Origin: Dehalococcoidia bacterium
Lineage (GTDB): Bacteria > Chloroflexota > Dehalococcoidia > Lucifugimonadales > UBA3495
NCBI GenBank assembly: GCA_022825745.1
Contig: JAJDWF010000076.1
Location: 1-39,129, forward strand
DNA: 39,129 bases
Direction of reading: 5' to 3'
Shown: positions 16,125 to 24,316 of the stretch, in pieces
Numbering within the stretch: position 1 is the stretch's first letter
How the letters are laid out: each line of letters begins with the position of its first letter
Program-made: the position numbers and the translations under genes
Notes under the pieces: model-generated
What the model was told of the DNA's origin: nothing
The model's input: the letters and a program-made list of their open reading frames with translations, nothing else
The model's database searches: none

Positions 16125-17137
16125 TTGAGCGGCCGCCAAATCAGCCGCCGCCGGCGGGCGAGGGCGTATCCCTGTTCGGAGACGCGCCGGAGATTGACCT
16201 GAGCCGGGGGCGAGTGGACCTGACGCTGGTGCGCTTGCGGATGGCGTGGCGGACACTGCGGGACGGTTGGGCGGTGTTCGTGGAGAGCCGCATCGGTGTG
16301 CTGTCGCTGGCGATCATCGCCGTATTCGCGCTGATGGCGTTCTCGCACCCGATACTCATGGCGACGGTGTGGGAACCCGACGTGTACGACCCGGTAACGG
16401 GCTACGCCTTCGACCGGTTTGACCATCCGGCGCCGCCCAACTGGAGGCATCCGCTGGGCACGGACTCGCTGGGGCGAGACATTCTTAGCCAACTGCTGTT
16501 CAGCGCGAAGTCGGAGTTCATCCTGGGGATCACGGCCGCGCTGGTGACGGTGGGCATCGCAACCACGGTGGGCGCAGTCGCCGCCTACTACGGCGGGCTG
16601 GTGGACTCGCTGCTGATGCGGCTGGCGGACCTGATCATCGCGCTGCCGGGGATCTCGCTGCTCATCGTGCTGAGCGCGCTGTTCAACCTGAACCTGTTCT
16701 ACCTGGCGCTGATCATCGGCGTGCTGGGCGGCTTCGGGGGCACGGCCATCATCCTGAAATCGCAGGCTTTGAGCATCCGGGTCAAGCCCTACATCGAGGC
16801 AGCGCGGGCGGCCGGCGGGAGCCACTTTCACGTCATATTCGTGCACATCATTCCCAACCTGTTGCCGCTGTCGCTGCTGTACATGATGTTCACGGTGACG
16901 GGGGCCATATTTGCCGAGGCGGTGCTGTCGTTCCTGGGCTTGCTGGACATCAGGATGAGTTGGGGCATCATGATCCACACAGCCAACGTGGGCGGGTACC
17001 TGCTGAGCGGCGCCAATTACTGGTGGCTGGTTATTCCCGCCGGGGCGTCCATCACCCTGTTGTGCAGCGCGTTCTACCTGGTGGGGCGCGCCCTGGACGA
17101 GGTGGTGAACCCCAGGCTGCGGCGACACGACGGGTGA
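16121..17137 (+). CDS. ABC-transporter permease, DppC/OppC type
   Basis: 338 residues. The N-terminal cytoplasmic part and first helix (SRIGVLSLAIIAVFALMAFS), the family motif HPLGTDSLGRDILSQLL, and the EAA loop (YIEAARAAGGSHFHVIF followed by HIIPNLLPLSLLYMMF) are typical. Translation begins at a GTG that overlaps the stop of the upstream permease by four bases. Its own stop overlaps the ATG of the following ATPase gene by one base (TGATG). This pattern implies tight stoichiometry of the channel and motor subunits. It belongs to the same peptide-type importer operon. Confidence 0.91.
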   Translation: MIERPPNQPPPAGEGVSLFGDAPEIDLSRGRVDLTLVRLRMAWRTLRDGWAVFVESRIGVLSLAIIAVFALMAFSHPILMATVWEPDVYDPVTGYAFDRFDHPAPPNWRHPLGTDSLGRDILSQLLFSAKSEFILGITAALVTVGIATTVGAVAAYYGGLVDSLLMRLADLIIALPGISLLIVLSALFNLNLFYLALIIGVLGGFGGTAIILKSQALSIRVKPYIEAARAAGGSHFHVIFVHIIPNLLPLSLLYMMFTVTGAIFAEAVLSFLGLLDIRMSWGIMIHTANVGGYLLSGANYWWLVIPAGASITLLCSAFYLVGRALDEVVNPRLRRHDG

Positions 17138-18138
17138 TGCCTATGACCACCGCAGACACCGAACCCGTCCTGAAGGTCGTTGACCTCTCGCTGTCGTACC
17201 TGACGCGACAGGGGCCGTTGCAGGCGGTGCAGTCGGTGAGCTTTGAGCTGGGGCGCGGCCAGTCGCTGGGGCTGGTGGGCGAATCGGGCTGCGGCAAGAC
17301 ATCCATCGCCAACTGCCTGATGCGGCTGCTGCCCGACAACGGCCGGCTGACGTCGGGGCAGATTCTGCTGGACGGGCAGGACCTGGTGCCGCTGTCCGAG
17401 GAGGAGATGCGCCATTTCCGCTGGGGACAAATGGCAATGGTGTTCCAGGCGGCGATGAACGCCCTGGACCCGGTGTACCGCGTGGGGCAGCAGGTAGTGG
17501 AGGCCATCGAGGCGCACGGCGTGGAGGTAACGACCGCCGGGGCGCGAGAGCGGGTGGCGCGACTGTTTCGCATGGTGGGGCTGGACCCGCAGTTGATGGA
17601 AAGGTATCCCCACGAGTTCAGCGGCGGGATGCGCCAGCGGGCGGTGATTGCCATGGCGCTGGCGTGCGACCCGTCCGTCATCATCGCCGACGAGCCGACC
17701 ACGGCGCTGGACGTAATCGTGCAGGACCGGCTGCTCAGAGAGCTAAAGGGGGTGCAGCGGGAACTGAGCATGAGCATGATCTACATCAGCCACGACATCG
17801 GCGTGGTGGCGGAGGTCACCGACCGGATCGGCGTGATGTACGCCGGTCGCCTGGTGGAGTTGGGCGACACCGCCGACGTATTCGGCGCACCGATGCACCC
17901 TTACACGGCGGCGCTGATGTCGTCGTTCCCGAGCATCAGCGGAGAGAAACATGAGCTGGAGACGCTGCCGGGGGAGCCGCCCAACCTGGCGAACCCACCG
18001 GCGGGGTGCCCGTTCCATCCCCGGTGCGCGTACGCTACGGAGGAATGCCGGGAGGAGTTTCCAGCGCAGGTACAGCGAGGGAGCCGGTGGACGGCCTGCT
18101 GGCATCCGCTGACCGACATGGCAGGGGTGGGGCAGTGA
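17137..18138 (+). CDS. ABC-transporter ATPase, OppD/DppD type
   Basis: 333 residues from the ATG at 17137, which overlaps the previous stop as TGATG; a second ATG follows two codons later. Walker [11 protein letters not shown]-loop MVFQAAMNALDP, signature FSGGMRQR, Walker B VIIADEPTTALD and the H-loop ISHD are all intact. The C-terminal oligopeptide/dipeptide extension PPAGCPFHPRCAYATEEC is present, marking the Opp/Dpp subfamily rather than general ABC ATPases. The frame is open further upstream (to 16960), but that part lies inside the permease gene and is not coding here. It overlaps the next ATPase gene by four bases. Confidence 0.92.
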   Translation: MPMTTADTEPVLKVVDLSLSYLTRQGPLQAVQSVSFELGRGQSLGLVGESGCGKTSIANCLMRLLPDNGRLTSGQILLDGQDLVPLSEEEMRHFRWGQMAMVFQAAMNALDPVYRVGQQVVEAIEAHGVEVTTAGARERVARLFRMVGLDPQLMERYPHEFSGGMRQRAVIAMALACDPSVIIADEPTTALDVIVQDRLLRELKGVQRELSMSMIYISHDIGVVAEVTDRIGVMYAGRLVELGDTADVFGAPMHPYTAALMSSFPSISGEKHELETLPGEPPNLANPPAGCPFHPRCAYATEECREEFPAQVQRGSRWTACWHPLTDMAGVGQ

Positions 18139-19157
18139 GCAATCCAGGTAGCGCGCCGCTGGTCGCCGTGGACGGACTGACCAAGCGTTTCCCCATCGCC
18201 GCCGGGCTGTTTCGCAAGCCGACGAGCTTCATTCATGCGGTGGATGACGTGTCGTTCCGGCTGGGCGGCAGCGAGAGCCTGGGGTTGGTTGGCGAGTCGG
18301 GTTGCGGCAAGACGACCGTGGGCAAGCTGCTGGTCAAGTTGCTGGAACCTACCGGTGGGAACATTACCTACCGGTTCCCGGCGCCGGCCGTGGGCGGACA
18401 CCTGGCCGGCTCGGTGGAGGCGTCGAACATCAGGGGACGGCAGTTGCGGGTGTTCCGACGGCAGGCGCAGATGATTTTCCAGGACCCGTATGAGTCGATG
18501 AACCCGCGACGCACGGTGTACGACACCATCGCGGAGCCGCTGGCGGTGCAGGGAATCGGCGACGTAGTGGGCCGCCTGGACCGGGTCTCGGAGATACTGA
18601 ATCTGGTGGGGCTGACGCCGGCCGGGGCGTTCCTGTTCCGCCGGCCGCACGAACTTTCCGGCGGGCAGCGTCAACGAGTGGCGATTGCGCGGGCGCTGGT
18701 GATCGGGCCGTCGTTCGTGGTGGCTGACGAACCGACGTCCATGCTGGACGTGTCGAGCCGCACGGGAATCATGTCGCTGATGCAGGAGTTGGCGGAACGG
18801 CTGGGCATCGCGTACCTGTACATCACGCACGACCTGGCGGTGGCGCGGTATATGTGCCACCGGATCGCGGTGATGTACCTGGGCAAGATCGTGGAAATGG
18901 CGGAGACGGAGGAACTGCTGCGCAATCCCCTGCATCCGTACACCCGGGCCCTGCTGTCGGCGGTGCCCAGTCCTGATCCCATGCGCCGGCGCGAGCCGCC
19001 GAACATCGAAGGGGACCTATCACTGCCGATAGACCCGCCGGCACGGTGCCGTTTCTACGACCGCTGCCCGATGGCTACGGAGCGGTGCGCGAACAGTCCG
19101 CATCCGCCGGCCGAGGAGAAGGCTCCGACCCACTGGGTTGCCTGCTACGAGGCGTGA
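18135..19157 (+). CDS. ABC-transporter ATPase, OppF/DppF type
   Basis: 340 residues from the GTG at 18135, which overlaps the upstream stop (GTGA) and follows a G-rich ribosome site (AGGGGTGGGG). Walker [11 protein letters not shown]-loop [16 protein letters not shown], signature LSGGQRQR, Walker [12 protein letters not shown] and ITHD are intact. The terminal [18 protein letters not shown] extension is again the Opp/Dpp type. A stretch of about 20 residues ([18 protein letters not shown]) lengthens the loop after Walker A. It completes the five-gene importer and pairs with the upstream ATPase as a heterodimer. No convincing terminator is seen directly after the stop. Confidence 0.92.
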   Translation: MSNPGSAPLVAVDGLTKRFPIAAGLFRKPTSFIHAVDDVSFRLGGSESLGLVGESGCGKTTVGKLLVKLLEPTGGNITYRFPAPAVGGHLAGSVEASNIRGRQLRVFRRQAQMIFQDPYESMNPRRTVYDTIAEPLAVQGIGDVVGRLDRVSEILNLVGLTPAGAFLFRRPHELSGGQRQRVAIARALVIGPSFVVADEPTSMLDVSSRTGIMSLMQELAERLGIAYLYITHDLAVARYMCHRIAVMYLGKIVEMAETEELLRNPLHPYTRALLSAVPSPDPMRRREPPNIEGDLSLPIDPPARCRFYDRCPMATERCANSPHPPAEEKAPTHWVACYEA

Positions 19158-19584
19158 GGGAAATCCTGGCGGTTGGTCGGGGGAGTGATGTTTCGATTGG
19201 CTGGCTCCTTTGGGGTTTGAAATTGGCGAGAGGCAGGTTCTTCGCATCGTTGTCAGCATACGGCCGGGTTGGGTACGCAACTATTTGTCCCTACTTTTTC
19301 GTGTACTCGGTGCGCCGTAGGACGCACTTGCGCGCGGGCACGGACTGTCCCGGTGGACACCAGAAGGCTGCGCCGGTGGGGCGTTAGGTCGTTAAGCGGC
19401 GTTAGCCCACGTGGGCCGGTTGCGATTTTAGACTGACGGGTTTGGCCGTCGATGCTGGGAATCTGCCTCTCTATGGATTGGGATGGAACGTACGTTTTGC
19501 CTAGACGTGATTAGGATATACGTTCGGTTGGATGGTGTCAAGGGGTGATTACGTCTTGCCGGGCCGTGGGACTGTGGCCGGCTG
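19158..19584. other. Gene-poor stretch with several short palindromes
   Basis: 427 bp without a supported gene. The open frames here only continue shadows of neighbouring genes. It contains the perfect palindromes GCCCACGTGGGC (19405-19416) and AACGTACGTT (19487-19496), a GTGCG/CGCAC hairpin (19310-19327) and, at its right end, a GC-rich imperfect hairpin (19558-19582) that could terminate the minus-strand Uma2 gene. No tRNA-like fold is visible. Confidence 0.5.
19568..19583. repeat. Left copy of a 16-bp direct repeat flanking the Uma2 gene
   Basis: GGGACTGTGGCCGGCT. The other copy at 20456-20471 differs at one base (T/C at position 8). Each copy lies at the 3' end of a minus-strand gene: this one starts one base outside the Uma2 stop codon. 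Confidence 0.55.
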
Positions 19585-20337
19585 CTAGGCTTGAACGTCG
19601 CGCAGGCGGCGGAGTCGGTCTTCCAACTCGCGGACGCGGGCTTCAGCAGTGTCGGCGCGGGCTTCGGCGGCGTTGGCGCGGGCTTGTTCGCTGTCGGCGC
19701 GAGCCAGCTGGTCGGCATAGGTGAGGATGGGCCGGTTGGTGGCCGGGTCGTAGAACGCCAGCACGCCGGCCTCCCATCGGAGGTGCAGGTTGAGGACGGG
19801 GCTGTAGCCCTGCAAGCTGCCGTCCGCCAACTCGTCAATCCGCATTGGCTGATAAGCGTTACCCACCAGCAGGTCGCCGGCCAGCCGGGTCCCGTGATGC
19901 TGCCCAGTCTGGTCAAAGCGCCAATACTCGGGTATTCCCATGCGGGCGTAGTCGTCTCGTTTCGCCCCGGTATCCGTGCCCCCGGTGCTCGCCGAGGCCA
20001 CTTCCAGGACGAAGTCCGGCGGCTTGCCCTGCTCGGAGATGATGTAACCGTTGGTGTCCCGGTACAACTCCGGGTCCACGCCAAAGGCGACCATCAGGTC
20101 GGGATAGCGTGCCAGGTCGCGGAAAGTGCCGGGTTCGACGATAATCCAGCGGTCGGCGGTTACCAAGGTGGTTGGCAAGTTGCCCAGGTGCTGGATCAGG
20201 TGGTGAGCGTGGCCGGGATCGAACAGTTGGTCATATTGAGTCACTTCGTCAGGCTCTCGTTCGGGTATGTCCGGCAGCCGGAAGCGGTCCGGAGTCTGGC
20301 GGATGTTGGCAATGGTATTGGGTTTGGCGGTGGTCAT
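19585..20337 (-). CDS. Uma2-family (DUF820) putative restriction-endonuclease-fold protein
   Basis: 250 residues. The fold is PD-(D/E)xK nuclease-like: PPDFVLEVAS provides the acidic pair and TGAKRDDYARMGIPEYWRFD provides the Lys and the family signature. The N-terminal part (HAHHLIQHLGNL, then ADRWIIVEPGTFRDLARYPD) is also typical. The C-terminal 45 residues form an Ala/Arg/Glu-rich coiled coil (heptads of ARA/AEA), seen in many Uma2 proteins. The biological role of Uma2 proteins is unclear; they are abundant and mobile in cyanobacteria and Chloroflexota. The gene stands alone between two transporter loci and is bracketed by a 16-bp direct repeat, so it may be a later arrival. The ATG at 20337 is the likely start. 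Confidence 0.85.
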   Translation of the reverse strand: MTTAKPNTIANIRQTPDRFRLPDIPEREPDEVTQYDQLFDPGHAHHLIQHLGNLPTTLVTADRWIIVEPGTFRDLARYPDLMVAFGVDPELYRDTNGYIISEQGKPPDFVLEVASASTGGTDTGAKRDDYARMGIPEYWRFDQTGQHHGTRLAGDLLVGNAYQPMRIDELADGSLQGYSPVLNLHLRWEAGVLAFYDPATNRPILTYADQLARADSEQARANAAEARADTAEARVRELEDRLRRLRDVQA

Positions 20338-20455
20338 ATCACACCTGGCGGCCGGGGCTGGCGGCGCGCTTTGGCTCCCGGAAAGACGTTATGCTACGGG
20401 CAGTATTCTACCTCACTTTACCACTCACGGTTTAGCGAATGGCTGTGAGGTCGAT

Positions 20456-20471
20456 GGGACTGCGGCCGGCT
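20456..20471. repeat. Right copy of the 16-bp direct repeat flanking the Uma2 gene
   Basis: GGGACTGCGGCCGGCT, 15 of 16 bases equal to the copy at 19568-19583. Its last two bases fall in the stop codon of the iron-type permease (20470-20472). The repeats enclose about 870 bp carrying only the Uma2 gene. Confidence 0.55.
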
Positions 20472-22122
20472 ATTCCCGGCGGCGTTCCTCGCGCATGGTG
20501 ATGAGGGCCAGCGGGATTGATGAGACCGCCACCAGCAGCAGGGCGGGAGCGGCGGCGCGGGCGAAGAATGCTTCCTCGGCGGCGGCCCAGATGGAGGACG
20601 CGAGAGTGGTGAATCCGATGGGGCTGAGGATGAGAGTGGCGGGCAGTTCCTTCATGGTGAGGAGGAACACCAGCGCGGCGCCGGTCAGGATGCCGGGCCG
20701 GATCAGCGGCAGGGTGATGGTAAGCAGCACGGTGAGCGGCCGCTTGCCCAGGCTGCGGGCGGCGTCCTCAAACTCCGGGCGCACCTGCACCAGGGACGCG
20801 CGCAACGCGCCGACGGCTGCGGGCAGGAACAGGGTCACGTAAGCCACGGCCAGCATGGCCAGGGACTGGTAGAGCCAAGGCGCGTAGTTGGCGCCGAAAT
20901 AGACCAGGCCTAACGCGATGACGATGCCGGGCAGCGCGAAGCCGACGAATCCCAGGCGTTCCAACCAACGACTGAACTGGCCCGGGTAACGTATCGCCAG
21001 CACCGCGATGGGCGCGGCGCAAATCACCGTGAGGACCGCGGCCAGGGCGGAAACGCCCACCGAGTTGGCCGCCGCCCGCCAGAGCAGCAGCAACGGTTCG
21101 CCGGCCGCGACGCCCCGGACGGTCCAGTACACGAGCACGGCCACCGGCAGGCCGAGGGACACAAATGCCACCACGCCGCAATAGACCAGGGCCGGCCAGC
21201 GCCAGGAGCCCAGCGGCACCGGCTGGGGCAGTCGGGCCGCGCCGCCGCCGCTGAGGTAGTAACGACCGCCGCCGGCGTTGCGGGCGGTATGCTCACCCCA
21301 CACCACCACCAGCGCGAGGGCGATCAGCCCCAGCGACCAGGCTGCGGCCAGGGTGCGGTTGAGGGCCGCGCCGTACTGGATGAAGATGCTCCACGTGAAC
21401 GTTTCGTAGCGCATCATGGCCACCGCACCGAAGTCGCTCAGCGCATACAGGGCGGTGAGCAATCCGCCGGCGAGGATGGCCGGGCGCAGCATGGGCAGGG
21501 TCACGCTTCGAAAAGTCTGCCACCGGGTCCGGCCCAACGCGCGGGCGGACTCTTCGAGGGAGGTGTCCATGTTCCACAGGGAAGCGCGGATCGGAAGCAG
21601 CACGTAAGGAAAACTGATGATGATCAGCGTGAAGGCGGCACCGGGGAACCCGTAGATGCTGGGAATGCGGTCGATGGCTAGGGAAAACGGAGCAAAAGCC
21701 GCCTCCAGCCAACCCTGGAGGATGCCGCGCGGCCCCAAGCCCACCGCGATGGCGAATCCCACGATGTAAGACGGAAGCGCCAGGGGGAGCATGGTGACCA
21801 CGCGCCAGAATCCGCGAGCGGGCAGGTCGGTGCGGACGGTGAGCCAGGCCAGCGGCGCGGCGATGGCGATACAGCCCAGCATCACGGCGGCCATCAGCGC
21901 CACGGTGCGCCACACTACCCATAGAGTCCGGGGGCGGAAAATCAGGTCGATGGCCTCGGAGCCGGCGCCCAGGGTGCGCAGGACGAGATAAACCGGCGCG
22001 GTCAGCAGGAGGACGGCGATGACCAGTCCCGGGATCCAGATTATTGCGGGTGGGCGGGCCGTGCCCTCAAATAGCCAAGCCGACGGGGACCGGGGGATGG
22101 CTACGGACAGCTTTATGGACAC
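20470..22122 (-). CDS. Iron(III)-type ABC-transporter permease, fused double domain (FbpB/ThiP type)
   Basis: 550 residues with about 12 membrane segments, made of two homologous permease halves. Each half carries its own EAA coupling loop: EESARALGRTRWQTFRSVTL in the first half, and EFEDAARSLGKRPLTVLLTI in the second. This layout is typical of ferric iron (Fbp/Sfu/Afu), thiamine and related importers. It starts 3 bp after the DtxR-family gene and is in one unit with the ATPase gene further upstream; the regulator makes iron or manganese the likely cargo. No periplasmic binding protein is encoded in the window, so it must lie elsewhere. Its stop codon overlaps the right copy of the direct repeat. 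Confidence 0.88.
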   Translation of the reverse strand: MSIKLSVAIPRSPSAWLFEGTARPPAIIWIPGLVIAVLLLTAPVYLVLRTLGAGSEAIDLIFRPRTLWVVWRTVALMAAVMLGCIAIAAPLAWLTVRTDLPARGFWRVVTMLPLALPSYIVGFAIAVGLGPRGILQGWLEAAFAPFSLAIDRIPSIYGFPGAAFTLIIISFPYVLLPIRASLWNMDTSLEESARALGRTRWQTFRSVTLPMLRPAILAGGLLTALYALSDFGAVAMMRYETFTWSIFIQYGAALNRTLAAAWSLGLIALALVVVWGEHTARNAGGGRYYLSGGGAARLPQPVPLGSWRWPALVYCGVVAFVSLGLPVAVLVYWTVRGVAAGEPLLLLWRAAANSVGVSALAAVLTVICAAPIAVLAIRYPGQFSRWLERLGFVGFALPGIVIALGLVYFGANYAPWLYQSLAMLAVAYVTLFLPAAVGALRASLVQVRPEFEDAARSLGKRPLTVLLTITLPLIRPGILTGAALVFLLTMKELPATLILSPIGFTTLASSIWAAAEEAFFARAAAPALLLVAVSSIPLALITMREERRRE

Positions 22123-22125
22123 ACC

Positions 22126-22905
22126 CTACGTGAGTTCCTCGGGATCGGCCGGGCGCACAATGATTTGCCGCGCCACATTGTAGCCGATGGAGATGCTGTC
22201 CACTTCGGTCTGCACCTGCATCACGCCCAGGTAAGGCATGGCTTCCAGCAGGGTCATGCGACGACCCGGCACCAGGCGGGCGCCGTCCAGGAATTGCAAG
22301 AGTTGGGAATCTTCTTCCGGCACCCGGTCAACCACGTATGAGACGCCGTCGGTGGCGTTGTCCAGCGTGACCGCCCCCGGCGTGGCTCCCGGTGAGCCAT
22401 TGCCCGGAATCGGCCAGCCAAAGGGCGAGTGGGTGGGATGGCCCAACCGCTCCATCAGCTTGGCTTCCAGGGCAGGGGACATGCCGTGCTCCAGTTGGTG
22501 CGCCTCGATGTGGGCTTCGTGAAGTTCCATGCCGAGAAGCCGCACCACCAACCACTCTGCCAGCCGGTGACGGCGGGCGATGCTTTCGCCTTCCGTGGTT
22601 CCCCGGTCGGTGAGACGGATGCGCTTGTCGCTCCCGATGTCAACCAGGCCCTGCTTCTCCATGCGGCGCAGCATCCCGGCGACGGAGGGCACGGAGGTGC
22701 CCAGCCCCTCGGTGGGAGGCAGTTGGCGCAACGCTTCGGTCAGCCCGGTCAACGTGGGGACTTCGGAGTCCTCCCACATCTTGTAGAGCGAAAGGAGGTA
22801 GTTCTCCGTGACCGGCGACAGGCGTTCGGGTGCGTTGGAGGTTTCCGACTGAGCGTTGGTGTCGGACCTGGATTTTCGAGGACGCGCCACGTTATTTCCC
22901 AGCAC
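22126..22905 (-). CDS. DtxR/MntR-family metal-dependent transcriptional regulator
   Basis: 259 residues. An N-terminal tail (1-28) precedes a winged helix (about 29-105: SPVTENYLLSLYKMW, then SVPSVAGMLRRMEKQGLV). The metal-binding dimerisation domain follows (RRHRLAEW with His113 and Glu117; HIEAHQLEHGMS with His132, Glu139, His140), then a C-terminal FeoA/SH3-like domain (about 190-255). In DtxR and IdeR the residue at 136 is a Cys; here it is His, unlike both the iron type (Cys) and MntR (Glu). About eight extra residues (QLPPTEGLG) lengthen the turn of the helix-turn-helix. Such proteins repress uptake genes when bound to Fe or Mn. Lying between the ATPase (64-bp gap) and permease (3-bp gap), it probably regulates its own operon. 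Confidence 0.88.
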   Translation of the reverse strand: MLGNNVARPRKSRSDTNAQSETSNAPERLSPVTENYLLSLYKMWEDSEVPTLTGLTEALRQLPPTEGLGTSVPSVAGMLRRMEKQGLVDIGSDKRIRLTDRGTTEGESIARRHRLAEWLVVRLLGMELHEAHIEAHQLEHGMSPALEAKLMERLGHPTHSPFGWPIPGNGSPGATPGAVTLDNATDGVSYVVDRVPEEDSQLLQFLDGARLVPGRRMTLLEAMPYLGVMQVQTEVDSISIGYNVARQIIVRPADPEELT

Positions 22906-22969
22906 ACTTACAGGATAATGCCGGGATTATACCGCAACGAAGCAGCAATTGCTCGACCCGGGGTCAACA

Positions 22970-24121
22970 CTACGCGGCGTTCAGATTTTCCATATATTCG
23001 GGGGCGTTGAAAAAGGCGCGCCCGGCGATGAAAGGCAGCAATCTGTGTCCTTCGCGCGGGGAAACGGCGACCCGGGTTCCGGTGTCGAGGTGGGCGATGT
23101 GGGACATCATCACGCGCACGCGGCTGCCGGAGGCCAGTTGAACCCAGTAGATGTTGAAGGCTCCCAGGAACTCCTTGCCGACCACCAGGCCGGCGCCGTT
23201 CTCGTCCGGCACGATGTCCACACAGTCGGGGCGCACCATCACTTGCAGTTCACGGTCGCCGGGCCATGGCGTAGGCCAGAACGAGGGCCAGGGGGTCCGT
23301 CCAACCTCGCTGACCAGATAGTCTCCTTCCTGCCAAGCCGGCAGGAAATCGGCCGCGCCAAAGAACTCCGCCGCGAACCTGGTATCCGGGTTGTGAAAGA
23401 CTTCCTCGGGGGTTCCGAACTGCTCAATGCGGCCCTGGTTCATCACCGCGACGCGGTCGCCGAGTTGCATGGCCTCTTCCTGGTCGTGGGTGACGCAGAC
23501 GGCGGTGGCCTTGCGCTCTTTCAGTATCGCCCGCACTTCCGCGCGCAGCTGTTCCCGGAGTCCGCGGTCGAGGCTGGAGAACGGCTCGTCCATGAGGATC
23601 AGGTCGGGCGCCGGGGCCAGGGCCCGGGCCAGGGCGACGCGCTGCTGCTGGCCGCCGGAAAGCTGGTGCGGGTAACGGCTGTCGTAGCCCTCCAGGTTGA
23701 CCAGCCGGAGTGCATCGGCAATAGTCTCCTTGCGGTGGGCGTTTTTGGGCAGGCCGAACGCGACGTTCTGCGCCACGGTAAGGTGGGGGAACAGGGCTCC
23801 GTCCTGGAACACCATGCCGACGCGACGCTGCTCGGGGCTGTCGTTCACCCCCGGCCCGGACACGATGCGATTGCCAATCCGGATACTGCCGGAATCCGGG
23901 CTGTCGAAACCGGCGATCAGCCGCAGCGTGGTGGTTTTGCCGCATCCGCTGGGGCCGAGGAGACAGAGGATTTCGCCATGCTCCAGGTGCAGGTCAAGAT
24001 CATCGACGGCCACGACATCACGAAACGCTTTGCACAGCCCCCGCAAGGTCAAGGCATAGCGCCCAGACATTGCGTCCGTGCCTGCCGACTGGTTTTGCCC
24101 GTTAGAAGACGCTAATCGCAT
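22970..24121 (-). CDS. Iron(III)-type ABC-transporter ATPase (FbpC/PotA type)
   Basis: 383 residues. The nucleotide-binding domain has Walker A GPSGCGKTTT, Q-loop GMVFQDGALFPHLTV, signature LSGGQQQRVALARAL, Walker B LILMDEPFSSLD and THDQEEAMQ. A C-terminal TOBE-like part (about 255-380) follows, as in iron, spermidine and sugar importers. Two starts are possible: the ATG at 24121, or the ATG 17 codons later (24070, MSGRYALTL), which fits the family better. It leads an operon with a DtxR-type regulator and a fused permease, so iron is the most likely cargo. The upstream 195 bp separates it from the divergent lipoprotein gene; I see no clear DtxR-type palindrome there. Confidence 0.88.
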   Translation of the reverse strand: MRLASSNGQNQSAGTDAMSGRYALTLRGLCKAFRDVVAVDDLDLHLEHGEILCLLGPSGCGKTTTLRLIAGFDSPDSGSIRIGNRIVSGPGVNDSPEQRRVGMVFQDGALFPHLTVAQNVAFGLPKNAHRKETIADALRLVNLEGYDSRYPHQLSGGQQQRVALARALAPAPDLILMDEPFSSLDRGLREQLRAEVRAILKERKATAVCVTHDQEEAMQLGDRVAVMNQGRIEQFGTPEEVFHNPDTRFAAEFFGAADFLPAWQEGDYLVSEVGRTPWPSFWPTPWPGDRELQVMVRPDCVDIVPDENGAGLVVGKEFLGAFNIYWVQLASGSRVRVMMSHIAHLDTGTRVAVSPREGHRLLPFIAGRAFFNAPEYMENLNAA

Positions 24122-24316
24122 TTTACGTGTGCATGCTGAATAGTTTTGAATGCCAATAGAAAACGCGGGTCAGTCTATCTAGCCGCGATGCGGTTGTCAA
24201 CGCTTTGGGGAACACCCGGCGGGGTCTTTACAAAACTTATTGGCTGTGGCCGGTAATGGCTCAACCCTGTATCCTGTCGGAGTCATTACGCTACGCGACC
24301 TATAGCGGGGTGAGTC

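Noticed and set aside
14853-16256. 467-codon open frame on the minus strand
   Set aside because: Antisense to the DppB-type permease. Very rich in Arg, His and Gln with no recognisable domain.
19046-19387. 113-codon plus-strand frame at the end of the OppF-type gene
   Set aside because: It begins inside the ATPase gene in another frame, has no ribosome site and no recognisable domain.
24122-24316. DtxR-type operator upstream of the iron ABC operon
   Set aside because: Searched by eye in the divergent region; only direct CTATT repeats and no convincing inverted repeat were found.
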